Below are positions 20,748 to 32,963 of a DNA stretch of 64,000 nucleotides, in pieces (position 1 is the stretch's first letter; each line of letters begins with the position of its first letter). This stretch comes from Primula veris (taxonomy: Eukaryota > Streptophyta > Magnoliopsida > Ericales > Primulaceae), in NCBI GenBank assembly GCA_963682055.1, contig OY821750.1, positions 13,022,501 to 13,086,500 of the forward strand. Reading direction: 5' to 3'. The position numbers and the translations under genes are program-made. Under the pieces are notes generated by a model. That model ran no database searches and was not told the DNA's origin. It was given only the letters and a program-made list of their open reading frames with translations.

Positions 20748-22034
20748 TTAGTCACTTGGAATATCACACTGTGGGGGTCTTTCTCTTAGAGGATTCTGCC
20801 TGACTACTTCTTCATCTTCTGCATTATCATCCTCACTGCTGATTGAAAAACCATCATGACTTTGAGTGTCATTACTGTCATCATCCTCACTTTCTATGAG
20901 ATTCACCAGCAGCTTGTTTATCTGATAGTCATCAGCATCCAGTTCAGCTCTCCTTTCTTGATTGTAGGCCAACTTCTGTTGTAAGTACCATCTTATACCT
21001 TTCTTCTTTGCTGAAGGAGCAGTTGAAGTTTCTTCTTCTTTTTCTTTCCCTTTGTCACCAGAAATGTCATTGACATGCCCTTCTTTTAACAGTTTGGCAG
21101 AAATATAGAGAGCAGAGGGACAATCTGTGATTGGTTCATTAGTGATACTAATAGGAGAATCTCTATTCATAGAAGCAAGTTGACCCAGAATAATACTGGA
21201 GATTAGGCAGGGGAATGGAAGCAGAATGGATGATGAATTATCATCACTGAAATCCCTTATAAGGTTAAAGATATGATGGCCAAAGTTTATGGGTAGAGAA
21301 GACATTATCTTATACAGAAAGATGGCCATATCTTTGTTAACTCTGGAGGGTTGTTTGGTAGGGGTCCAGTTGAACCTAGCAATTTTGTGCAATACAGCAG
21401 CACAAAGTGTGAGAGAGGATGTTTTGATGGAAGTACCATCAAAGCTAGTGTTCTTTCCAGTTAGAACCAGAGCAATAACTTCCATATCATACTCAGCATT
21501 ATCCACAGAAGAATTGGGTGTATTCAGACAGTTATTAATTAACTCAGGTGTAAAGTCTAAAGTTATTCCCCTCAGAAAGACCCTTCCAAACATAGGATTA
21601 CTCTTATCAAAGACACCACTAGTCAAGTTGGCATAAAATTCTTTAACTACAGCAGGATAGTAGGAACTAGCATAAGAAATAGTTTCTCCTAATCCAACAG
21701 CAAAGAGCATTTTTTCAACATACACTTGTATGTATGGATAACTAACCAAATTGAGCCTTCTTTCACAATGGATTTCTTTACTAGAGTAAGCCCTAAATCT
21801 CCTATAAGATTTTCTACTCCAGAATCGAGGATCAACTTCATTGAATCTAGGAACAAACTCAAACTTATCTTTAATAGGCTCATTCTCAGGATTCCTCCTA
21901 GCACGTTTTTTAGTCCTATGTTTCTTAGAAGAGGAGGACTCATTTACCTTTGCCTTAGAGCTAGGACTGGTTGGAGATTTGTTCATGAAGTCCCTTAGAG
22001 TGCAGTCATCATCAGAATTGGGGTTCGTAGACAT
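20748..22034 (-). CDS. Additional ORF of SIRE-type copia, unit 2, 428 aa
   Basis: Same length as the unit 1 copy and differing at one residue that I can see (GQLASM versus GQVASM), with only a few silent substitutions. Same features: basic N-terminal cluster, a central region with VVKEFYANL typical of the putative plant transposon protein family, acidic tail, no evident membrane segment. It stays open although gag-pol of this unit is frameshifted. Function unknown. Confidence -1.
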   Translation of the reverse strand: MSTNPNSDDDCTLRDFMNKSPTSPSSKAKVNESSSSKKHRTKKRARRNPENEPIKDKFEFVPRFNEVDPRFWSRKSYRRFRAYSSKEIHCERRLNLVSYPYIQVYVEKMLFAVGLGETISYASSYYPAVVKEFYANLTSGVFDKSNPMFGRVFLRGITLDFTPELINNCLNTPNSSVDNAEYDMEVIALVLTGKNTSFDGTSIKTSSLTLCAAVLHKIARFNWTPTKQPSRVNKDMAIFLYKIMSSLPINFGHHIFNLIRDFSDDNSSSILLPFPCLISSIILGQLASMNRDSPISITNEPITDCPSALYISAKLLKEGHVNDISGDKGKEKEEETSTAPSAKKKGIRWYLQQKLAYNQERRAELDADDYQINKLLVNLIESEDDDSNDTQSHDGFSISSEDDNAEDEEVVRQNPLRERPPQCDIPSD

Positions 22035-22986
22035 GGTTGCAACTGGGGTTGGAACCTTACTTAGAACCTTGAAGAGGATTTTACAGAGACCTAGGTTTTA
22101 ACAGTTTAGAGAGAGAGAGAGATTCTATAAATTGTAGTTGATTTTGGATAGTAAAAAGAAGTTTATATAAAGAGCAATTAAGTCCATATCTTTTTGAAAT
22201 AGGAAGTAGATACACGCAAATAAATTTTAAAACAGATTTAGGCAAAAAAATAGGAAATATCTTATCAACAATTTAAGGAAATCACAGCAAGATCACGAAA
22301 AGAAGATACATCCAACCAATAATACAGATAAACATTCCTTTTTGCACAAACAGATTTATCCAAAATTTGAAAAAAAAAAGAGTTGAAGCTTTGAAGGAAA
22401 TTTGAATTGATTCAAGATAAAGATAGCAATTAGAAAGATATTGAAGCTTTTGAAAAACAAAAATCTAGCAATTTACCTAAGAAAATATGTTTATCATTGA
22501 ATAGCCTTAATAAAGATTAGATTTTAGGAGCTTATATTGAGCAAATCCGTTTTTATCCCTACACAAAAACTTGTTTGATGACCTCAGCAAGGAAAGAGTA
22601 TAAGTGATGTCAAAAAAAATAAGACTATGTCTTGACAGTTATAAAGTAGACTGAGGTTTCAACTGATGTTTCAACTGAGCTTGCAACCAGTATTTTTAAC
22701 ACGAGGTTTCAACTGATGTTGCAACTGAACTTCCAACCAACTATTGAGAGTGTGAGGTTTCAACTGATGTTGCAACTGAAGTTGCAACCATCATAAAAAA
22801 TTTGCACTTTGTGCTTGCAACTCTATTACCAGAGAGGTTTTTAAGGACAAGTTACCTCACATCTGTTTTTGAGACACCAAAAAGCGGCTTTTTCAAGACA
22901 AAAACATCATAGCTCAAAATAAGACTTTAACCTTAGAAATAAAACTTATTAAAGGTACTCAACACAGACATATTTAGCAAAAGTAT
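22035..22986 (-). other. Spacer with motif repeats, unit 2
   Basis: Copy of 13105-14054 with a few substitutions and a 2-bp longer A-run near 22375. The GTTGCAAC-type repeats at about 22652-22792 and just upstream of the extra ORF are retained. Confidence -1.
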
Positions 22987-25900
22987 TCAATTAGATTGAT
23001 AATGACATACCCCTATGTCACTTCTTAATGATTCAAACTTGTTTGTATCAAGGGGCTTTGTGAAAATATCTGCTAATTGTCTTTCAGTTGAAACATGTTC
23101 TAAAATTAAGCTCTTTTCTTCAACTAGTTCTCTAATAAAATGATGCCTTAGATCAATATGTTTGGTTCTGGAATGTTGAACTGGATTTTTAGCCAAATCT
23201 ATAGCACTTTTGTTATCACAAAACAGAGTTAATATCTCTTGCTTAACATTATAATCAGTTAACATTTGTTTCATCCAAATTAGTTGAGTGCATCCACTTC
23301 CAGCTGCAACATATTCTGCCTCAGCAATAGATAAAGATATGCAATTTTGCTTTTTACTGAACCAAGAAACAAGATTGTTTCCAAAATAAAAACAACCACC
23401 AGAAGTACTCTTTCTATCATCTATGTTTCCTGCCCAATCTGCATCACAGTAGCCACTAAGAAAATGGTTTGTATCTTTAGAGTACCATAGGCCTAGATGA
23501 GGTGTTCCTTTTACATACCTTAGAATTCTTTTGACAGCTAGAAGATGAGGTTCTAAAGGATTTGCTTGATATCTGGCACAAACTCCTACACTTAAGCAAA
23601 GGTCTGGTCTACTAGCAGTTAAATACAGCAAACTTCCAATCATGGATCTATAAAGACTGGGACAAACACTTTTTCCTTTATCATTTTTAGACAGTTTAAG
23701 GGTAGTACTCATAGGAGTTCTCTTTTCTTTACTCTCACTTAGACCAAACTTCTTAACAAGATTGTCTGCATACTTGCTTTGACATAGAAAAATCCCTTTC
23801 TCATTCTGTTTAACTTGCAATCCTAAAAAGTAAGTCAATTCACCTCCACCACTCATTTCAAATTCATTTTTCATATCAGAAATGAATTCTTCTATCCTAT
23901 TATTAGAAGATGAGCCAAACACAATGTCATCAACATATATTTGCGCAACAATTATATCCTTTGTAGTTTTCTTTGTAAACAGAGTTTTATCAACTCCCCC
24001 TCTTTTAAAACCTTTTTCAAGCAAAAACTTGGTTAATCTATCATACCAAGCTCTAGGGGCTTGCTTAAGACCATACAAGGCCTTTTTCAGCAAATAAACA
24101 TGTTCAGGAAAGTTAGGATCTTCAAATCCCTTAGGTTGACAGACATAAACCTCTTCATTAATCACACCATTAAGAAAAGCACTCTTTATGTCAAGTTGAA
24201 ACAGTTTAAAATCATACAGACATGCAAGAGATAGTAGCATTCTAATGGATTCAATTCTAGCTACAGGAGCAAAGGTTTCATCAAAGTCAATTCCCTCAAT
24301 TTGTGTATAACCCTGAGCTACCAACCTAGCTTTATTCCTGATAATCACTCCATCCTCATCACTTTTATTTCTAAAAATCCATTTAGTCCCTATAACATTT
24401 TTATTAGAAGGTCTGGGTACTAAAGTCCATACATCATTTCTCTCAAATTGAGCCAATTCATCCTGCATAGCTAAAATCCATTCACTATCTTCTAGAGCTT
24501 CTTTTATATTCTTAGGTTCTAACTGAGAGATATAACAAGCAAAGTGAACAACATTATTTCTTTTACCTCTGGTTTTCATACCTGAAGTAACTTCTCCTAT
24601 GACATTGTCAAGAGAATGATTTTTCTGAGTCCTTACATAGCGAGGCCTGCTAGTTGACTGAGCATGAGAACTTTCTTCTTCTTCTTCAGATTCAGCAGCA
24701 TTCTGGGTTTCAACTGTGGTTCCAACCTCAGTTCCAACCTCAGTTGTAACCTCAGTTGCAACTGGACTTCCAACCACTCTGGGACTTCCAGTTTGTTGAG
24801 TTTCTTCCTTCTCTTTTTCTGTAGTCTCAGCCTGTTCATCATCACCTGTAATCTCATCAATAGTTTTTAGGTCATCAAATAACACATTATAAGATTCCAT
24901 AACACAGTTTGTTCTTTGATTGAAGACTCTAAATGCTCTACTATTCTGAGCATAACCAAGAAAAATCCCTTTATCACTTTTAGAGTCAAATTTACCAAGA
25001 TGCTCTCTATCTCTGAGAATGTAGCAAACACATCCAAAAACTTGAAAATACTTTACATTGGGTTTTCTACCTTTCCATATTTCATAAGCTGTCATGGAAG
25101 TACCTTTAGTAATATAAACTCTATTAACTATATGACAGGCAGTATTAACAGCTTCAGCCCAAAATCTATTGGCAAGTTTCTTAGAGTTAAGCATTACTCT
25201 AGCCATTTCCTGAATGGTTCTATTTTTCCTTTCAACTATGCCATTTTGCTGTGGGGTCTTAGGAGCAGAGAACTCATGACATATTCCTAAGGAGTTGCAG
25301 AATTCTTTAAACCTGATATTTTCAAATTCAGTTCCATGATCACTTCTAATCCTAGCAATATTACCACTAGTGGAACCTTTTTCAAGTTGCAGTTTTAAGC
25401 ACAGAGTTTTGAATAGTTCAAAAGTTTCAGACTTATCCTTTAAGAACACTACCCAAGAGTATCTAGAGAAATCATCTACAACTACTAGAATGTACTTCTT
25501 ACCACCTATACTAGCAGTTTGCATAGGACCCATCAAGTCAATGTGAAGAAGTTCTAAGACTCTCTTAGTGTAGATTAGACTAGTACTTTTGTGAATACTT
25601 TTGGTTTGTTTGCCTATAGCACAATCACCACAGACACTTTGAGTTTTAGCACTAAGTTTAGGAATTCCTCTTATCAATTCCTTTTTAACAAGCTTATCTA
25701 AAGTTTTGTAATTCACATGCCCAAGCCTTTTATGCCAAATATCTACATTATTAGTAATGGCTTGATTACACCTACTTTGAGTCAATTCTTTTTCAGCTTT
25801 TTCAAACACATAGCAACTGTTGGTTGATCTAACTCCAGTCATGATTAAATCATTGTTAAGATTAGTAATTAGACACCTTTCTTTGTCAAATTTAACAGTC

Positions 25901-27989
25901 ATTTCATTATCACAGAGTTGACTGATACTAATAAGATTAGCTTTTAGACCATCTACAAGAAAAACATCCTCAATATTAGGCATTCCAGGTTTGTTTAAGG
26001 TACCTTTACCAATAATTTTACCTGTATCTCCACCTCCAAACACAACAGTGTTACCTGTAAGAATGGTGACATTTTTTAGGAGGCTTGCAGTACCTGTCAT
26101 ATGCTTAGAGCATCCACTGTCAAAATACCAATCATTAGAAGTAACAGCATTCAAAGAGTTAATAACAGCTTTGTTGTTAGCAACTAAAGTTGCTTTTTCT
26201 TTAACTTTCCAGACCCATTTCAAATTTTTATTGACAGAAGCCAACCAGGTTTTCTGGGAAATATACTTTCTGTTTCTTTTTAAATAACACTGGACTTCAG
26301 AATGACCAGGTTTTTTACAGAAATTACACAACTTCAACCTAAAGTTATTTTTATCCCTAAAGCTATTCAGTTTGTTCATGGTTGCAACTTTGGTTGTAAC
26401 TGAGCTTCCAACCTTCTTTACATAAACTTGAGTTTTATTCCTGGTTGAAACTCTGGTTGCAACTGAGCTTCTAACCTTGTGGTCAAAATCATTAGTTTTA
26501 GCTTTAGCAACAGCTTCAATAAAAGTAGTTTTTCCTGTACTCTTACCACCATAGTAACCTAGACCACTGATATCTTTGGAGCCTCTAGAATATGACAGCA
26601 TGTCATCTAATTTATCTGAAGCAGAAACATTCAGCAATTTTATTATCTTTTTAGTTTCAGTAAGTTCAGCCAGTTGTAATTTAAGCTTCTCAGTAAGACT
26701 TTTAACCTCATCCTTTAGATCAACATTCAGTTTGCTTATGATCAAGGATTGTTTACTCAGACATTTATACTTTTCATACAGAACAAGGTATTGCTTAGTA
26801 ATGTTTTCATCAGAAGGCTCTTCCTCATCACTGCTATATGTTTCACAGGCAGTTGTAACTGGGGTTGAAACCTGCTCACAGTCACTTTCATAAGTAGGTT
26901 CTTTTTCAGTGATTATTCCCATGAAATTAACAAAATTGGAACCATCCTCTTCATCACTGTTACTCTCAGAATCACTATCACTATGAGTGGTTATATAAGC
27001 ATTTTTGTTTCTTTTTAAAGTGTTTGCACACTCAGCCTGAATATGACCAAAACCTCTACATTCTCTACACTGAATTTCTTTAGGTTTGTATTTTTTGTTA
27101 TCCTTTTCTTTGGAATTCCACTTTCCTGTAGAGTTATTATTGAACCTAGACTCTGTCTTAAACTGGTTATCCTTTTTTTGAAAGTTTTTAGATGAACCAG
27201 TATCATCCTCCTTTTTCTTATAAAACTTCTTGTACACCTTTTTTGCAAAGAAAGCTAGTTGTTCTTCATCACTCATTTTATCACAGGCATTAGATTCAGA
27301 TTTCTTAGCTTGAAATGCTATTCCTTTTCTGGTCTTTTATGTTTGAAGAATTTCAGTTCATGAGTACTTAGATTTCCTATGAGTTCTTCAAGTTTAAGAT
27401 TATCTAAGTCAGTTGATTCTTCAATAGCTGTGACCTTAATTTCAAACCTTTCTGGGAGTGACCTAAGAGTTTTCTTAACAAGTTTAGCATCACTGTATTT
27501 TTCACCTAAGGTTCCAGCTTGATGCGCAATGTGGTAGATTCTACCATTAAATTGTTCAATGTTTTCATCTTCCTCCATTCTTAAGTTCTCAAATTGGGTA
27601 GTTATCTGTTGAAGTTTGAAAGCTTTTACTTTAGTGGTTCCTTCAAAAGTAACTTGCAAAATATCCCATGCTTCTTTAGCTGTTTCACAATGAGAGATAT
27701 ACCTGAATACGCTGAGAGTTACACCAGCAAAAATCAAGTTTATAGATGTTGAGTTGGCACTTGATTTTCTGTCTTCTTCAGCAGACCATCTGTCTTCAGG
27801 TAAGAGAATCAGTTCTCCTTCATTATCCATGGTAGTTGGAGCCTCCCATCCATACATAACAGTCTTCCATGCATGTTCATTCTGCTGTTTGATGAAAGAC
27901 CTCATTCTAATTTTCCATACTCCATAGTTTACTCCTCCTTCAAGCAATGGAGGTTTGTTGAAGGCGTTTCCTTCCCTCATTAAGTCCAT
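22987..27989 (-). pseudogene. SIRE-type copia gag-pol, unit 2, 1-bp frameshift in gag
   Basis: Same domain order as unit 1. One base is missing near 27325 (CC where the other copies have CCC). This closes the N-terminal frame at 27318 after 223 residues, and the remaining 1,429 codons are open from 27276 to 22987. Protease, integrase and reverse transcriptase motifs are present (DSGCSKHM, RSDHGTEFEN, YVDD). RNase H reads SIAEAEY where unit 1 has STAEAEY. The homopolymer nature of the lesion leaves a sequencing error possible. Confidence -1.
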
Positions 27990-28048
27990 TGTTACTAGAA
28001 CACAGGATCCACACTAAGTAAGATCTAGTGTGAAGCTCTGATACCAAT

Positions 28049-29295
28049 TGAAATTCCTATCCGCTGTTCTAGATGCAGTTTTGCAGTAAGGTTCCAAGTG
28101 GGGTTGGAACTGCAGTTGGAACCAAGTGTATAAGGTTCCAAGTGAGGTTGGAACTGCAGTTGGAACCAAGTGTATTAATGGACAGAACTGTTTTAAAATT
28201 AAATGTACTTGAAAATAATTCACACGCACATTTAACAACGGAGTTCACCTAACTAGGCTACGTCTCTGGGGCACTTACCCAGATTATGATATTATAAAAA
28301 GCTTACAATATATGACTCAAGTCTTAATGAAAAACTTAGACTCCCTCTAGGTTTTTCTGCCTATCACTATATTGCTCCTACTCTATAACTATCACTCATA
28401 AATCAATGGCATCCCACCATTGTTTTCTTTTTAAAGCTCACGTGTATTCTCTCTAGAAAATAAGTTCTTTATAATTTAGAACACACACATTTACAAGCTT
28501 AGTTATCAACTATATATAAGCAAAAACAATCTTCTATCTTTGAAGGTCTTTTGTGATTGCTTTTGACTTTAATGATTGGCTTTAGTCTTTCCATGTAATA
28601 CGTGATTCTTCAGCGTGAAATAGACTTCAATCATGATTGGTTGATACCTGTTAAATAACAAGATTGATTGTAGGAGTTAGTATTTTCTATAACAAGGAAA
28701 CATATAAAAAGATCATATCTTGATAAGATGATATCTTTTAGATATTCATGTAAGACATTAACTCCTAATTTTATTCAATCTTTAAACATATCATACTGAT
28801 TTGATAGGGAACAAAGATTGAAACAAGTAATAAGGATAATCATAAGAGAAGAGATCATATTCAAAAGGAAACAACCTTATAAACTAATCTCTTTATATCT
28901 TTAATAAGACATCTTTCCTTAACACTTTGATATTCTCAATAAACACATATAAAACGTTTAAGACCTTATGAGAATATATCCTACATACTTTAAAACAAGT
29001 AATTATATTAAAGAATGGTTATGCAGATAAATGGAACTAAACAGAATTCTGCTGAACAACAGGTTTGAACTGAGGTTGCAACTTAGGTTGCAACTGGTAC
29101 TTGAAACCTGTCAGCATAGGTTGCAACTTAGGTTGCAACTGGTACTTGGAACCTGTCAGCAGAGGCTGCAACTGAGGTTGCAACTGGTACTTAGAACCTG
29201 TCAATCCTGTCTTAGTCCTTAATAACAGTTACGATTTATTTAGTAAAAACCAATAGACAATTAACAATATTTAGACCAGAAATCTGGTCCTAACA
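28049..29295 (-). repeat. Copia LTR3 (1247 bp)
   Basis: 5' LTR of unit 2 and right end of the array; TG/CA ends as LTR1. It differs from LTR2 at about nine sites seen by eye, more than LTR1 differs from LTR2. Followed by CAATG (29296-29300). Confidence -1.
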
Positions 29296-30054
29296 CAATG
29301 AGATGGTCGGTTCAGCCCCTTCATGAATCTCCTATATTTTTCTGCACCCCTTAGAACTGAGTCTGGGGCATAACTCGAGAGTGAGGTAAAATTTAGCTGG
29401 TATGCTTGAACAGTCATACCTCCTTGATATAGTTCAATTGGGAAGAAACTGTCGATTAAACAATTCGATGAACTCGTTCCAGTCGATGTTGGTTAAGTCA
29501 TAAGTATCCACGATCCCCAATCACCACTTCCGTGCTTCACCCTTTAGGTGAAACTGAGCCATATTCACCCGTTGTTCCCCATCTACTATATATTTCTCCA
29601 TTTCATCCACCCATCCCTTAGCTATGGATGGTTCACCTATCCCATCGAAATTCGGAGCCCCCAATCGGGTGAAGTTAAGCAATCCATTATTACTTGAACT
29701 TCCAGCTTGTGCATTCTGCACCATCATTTGCACCACCTTCTGAAGGTCGGTCATCACTTGGTTAGCGTTTACCGATTCCGGTTCAGGTGTGTATGTCTCC
29801 TATTCTTCCTCATTCACCTCCTCATATACATTCTCAGCCTCTTCCTCTACCTCGGGTTGCTCAGGTGGTGGGGCACTAGCGTTACTTCTCCCCCCCATGA
29901 CCTCTAGCAGTCCTTCTCCCTCTAGTTACTCCTCTCCCCCTTGGAGCTCTTATTCCTGTTCCATTTTCCCCACCTCGGGTAGCCACACCACTTGATAGTG
30001 GTGCACCCCCGCGCGTAGCTGTTCCTCGTCCACCGGTTCTCGTGGTAATAGCCA
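29296..30054 (-). pseudogene. Gypsy gag 5' part, right copy
   Basis: Second, diverged copy of the gag region at 8156-8946, running from ATG at 30052-30054 (MAITTRTGGRGTATRGG) to the copia insertion. Broken independently of the left copy: a frame change in a C-run near 29890, TAG within the Glu-rich region near 29800, and TGA after ARKW (29521-29523) where the left copy reads ARKWWLGI. It lacks the 17-bp duplication seen at 8533-8566. Confidence -1.
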
Positions 30055-31224
30055 TGACTACAAACAAGTTAAACCGACACTTTAGCTGTCTCACTTGACA
30101 TTACTACTCATACATGAATACTATACTTATTCGTCTTGACTCCTAATAATTAACAGAATCTACGTCCCACTGAAAATTTCAAATTCCGCTAATCATACAA
30201 ACCACGTTCGACACATTACGCGATAATCACAAAACATGTAAAACATGATTAAAGCTCGTTTTGCATGCTAATAATTTATAAATATTTCTAAGGTTCAAAA
30301 TTATAGAGTACTGAAATACGAATCCAACGCTACAAGCGGAATCAAATTCGGAGTAAAAATGAAGGAGTTACGAGCGTTTGAAGTTTAGCGAAAAACCGCA
30401 AAATTTTCCAGAAAACGACCAATCGTTTTTGACAAAACGACCGTTCGTTTTGGTCAAAATCTGACCCAAGAGGTCAGAAAAAGACGATCGATCGTTTTTG
30501 ACAAAATGACCGATCGTTTTGGCAAAAAACTGACCAGAGAGGTCTGAAAAATACGACCGATCGAAATAACACTTCAAGAAAAAACGACCAATCGTTTTTC
30601 TGCAGAAAATAATGATTTAAAAACGTAAAATTTCTCAACATTTGTAAATTACTTACATGGAACATATCACACAACTACATCATTTTAATCCGCAACATTA
30701 CGATCAACATCCATTCTCATAAAATGTTCATTACCACACAAGTTAATAATTTAAAAACACACTACATAAAACCATCATCTTCACAATTCTCGCACTCTAA
30801 TAGTTCGCTACTACTCGACATGTAAACTTATACTTCATACACACTTAATAAATATTCACACACATGCAAAGAACACAAAAGTGCGACCTAAAGCACCCGA
30901 GCGTCCTTGCATACTCTAGAACTGCACATCGCTAAGTTATTCCTTCACACCTACCGACGAGAGGTCCACCCACTAGTTTGGCGAGCCGGGATCAACAAGC
31001 GTCCTCATTGTCCCCAACTTGCCTCACATGTGGACTTTCCTTTCATCAACTACAACTAAATTCTAGCTACATGTCTTAAGCTAAATGCAACCTCCCGTTT
31101 TAGAAAAAAGTTTGAGTTTTTGGAAAAGTTTTGTGAAAATGATACGATGGATCTTGGTCCAATGGTTACCCATCTTCCCGTCGTCCCAAAGTATACAAGA
31201 ACCTGGTTAGATCTGATACCAACT
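30055..31224 (-). other. Gypsy leader and primer binding site, right copy
   Basis: About 1.2 kb non-coding leader between the 5' LTR and gag. Directly after the LTR in sense comes AGTTGGTATCAGATCT (about 31209-31224), a primer site for initiator tRNA-Met. 30365-30600 holds a palindromic repeat cluster (listed separately). The rest shows nothing recognisable. Confidence -1.
30365..30600. repeat. Palindrome-rich tandem repeat in gypsy leader
   Basis: About five occurrences of the theme GACCGATCGTTTT / AAAACGATCG and variants (CGACCAATCG, CGACCGTTCG, GACGATCGATCG) at 70-90 bp spacing, separated by a repeated TCTGACC-AGAGGTC-type hairpin. The core CGATCG is self-complementary, so single strands could fold. 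Confidence -1.
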
Positions 31225-32963
31225 TGTCACGACCCAAAATTCAGAAAACGCAGACATCGAGGCGTGACCTTTTTAAACAAAAGAAAAAAGAAACCTGTTG
31301 GTATAAAATTTAAATTTTAAAAGAAATAACTTGCAAGCTAAAGAAACAATTAAACGGATAAATAAAATTGTTTGCCAAACGCGGCTACATGACCAGATGG
31401 TTTTGACAAGTTATAAAAAGAATACCAAACGAATGTAATTTGCCCGTAGGCTACAACCTCAAAAATGACCTAAGTAAAAAAGAAAGCGAAAGCCCGGAAC
31501 CCATGTGATGTATTGCAATAGCTCCTATCCAAACGTCTCAACCTAAGTTGTACCTGAAAGACAAAACTGTAATGGTGAGTCCCACGCACATACATAGACT
31601 GGACGGCACCACAAGATACCGTCACTCCATCCCATAAATGCAAGAACTCACAACAACGACTACAATGACAACGTATAAAAAGAAATAAAATAAAATCGTA
31701 CAACGAAATAAATTAAGTAACTCCAACACACATCTATAACAACACATGGACCTCTCACGTCACCTACCAGTCCGTAAGGTAGGTCATTCCCTATACCCCT
31801 CGGCCGTCTTATGTCCCCGGTATAGGAAGAGTCATAGACCATTGCTAACATAAAATTAGATTTAAAGTGCGCACTTGGACCTCTCAGGTCACTCGTCCCA
31901 GTCCGTAAGACGAGTCATTCCCTATCCCCTCGGCCGTCTTATGTCCCCGGTATAGGAAGAGACATAGACCATTGCTAACATAAAAATAAATAAAGTGCAC
32001 ACTAGGACCTCTCACGCCACTCGCCCCAGTCCGTAAGACGAGTCATTCCCTATACCCCTCGGCCGTCTTATGTCCCCGGTGTAGGAAGAGACATAGACCA
32101 TTGCTAACAAATAAATAAATCACAAGGCCTCAGCCATTGATATTCAACCATTCAATTATCACATTCTCATACGTCACTTTAACGCAATTCAACAAAACAC
32201 ATAAGCACAAGTACTAGATTCACAACTAGCCAACCAATTCCAACAACATAAAATCTCATTCAGGCATTTTAACAAACACCTTATATGCATAAACTACAAC
32301 TATCATTCATGCATTTTAACAAACACCTTGTATGCATAAACGACATCTCATCTTTATTCAACAGTAATTTATCCAATTTCATCAACAACTATAATATCAC
32401 ATAATCAACTCATGAAAACACGCAAGCCCGTCCATATTCTCATCTTTTCCAATTTAAATAAGTGAATTAAAAGTGCAACAAATAAAACCCAATTAACAAT
32501 TTAAGAACATAATTAAGATAAAAGGAAAAACTCCCTATTTAAAATAAACGAAAGACCTAATCCTAACATACACCCTCGTCTAGTCGCAATGGATAACATC
32601 CGTTACCTTAGTGCGTAGAGGAGATGATTCCGATAAGAATCCGCTAACGTGGTTTCTTCTTCTTATTTCTAGGCTTGTAATCTCTCTTTTCTCTATTTTC
32701 TCTCTTATTTTAGATTTTATGTTTTAAAAAGTGGCTGAAAAAAGGTTTAGAAAACTGTTTTGAGAAAGTTCGGGGAAGCGAACTATTTGGTCACCAAAGT
32801 TCTAAAAGTTAACTCTTAATCAAAATTATTATTTTACTCCTCAAAACTAACCAATCTTTAGAAACAAAACTATTGGGTCCTTTTTATTAATAAAATTAGT
32901 AACCGGTTTTAAAAATAAAGTTTTTCGGAAGAGTTTCGGTTTTTGCCTAAAAACTAGTCGAGC
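31225..32963 (-). repeat. Gypsy 5' LTR, right copy, truncated
   Basis: Begins TGTCACGACCC and follows the left LTR to GTCGAG at about 32962 (equivalent to 4998), where similarity ends. The last 88 bp of the 1829-bp LTR are absent (sense 5' end, i.e. the start of U3). It adjoins the solo copia LTR at 32964. Confidence -1.

Larger units (their letters stand above)
19118..29295 (-). mobile_element. SIRE-type copia element, unit 2 (gag frameshifted)
   Basis: 5' LTR 28049-29295, gag-pol 27989-22987, additional ORF 22034-20748, 3' LTR 19118-20364. Nearly identical to unit 1. The right end is a true insertion border: the LTR is followed by CAATG at 29296-29300, then gypsy gag sequence. The left gypsy copy has CAATG at the matching place (8155-8159). 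Confidence -1.
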
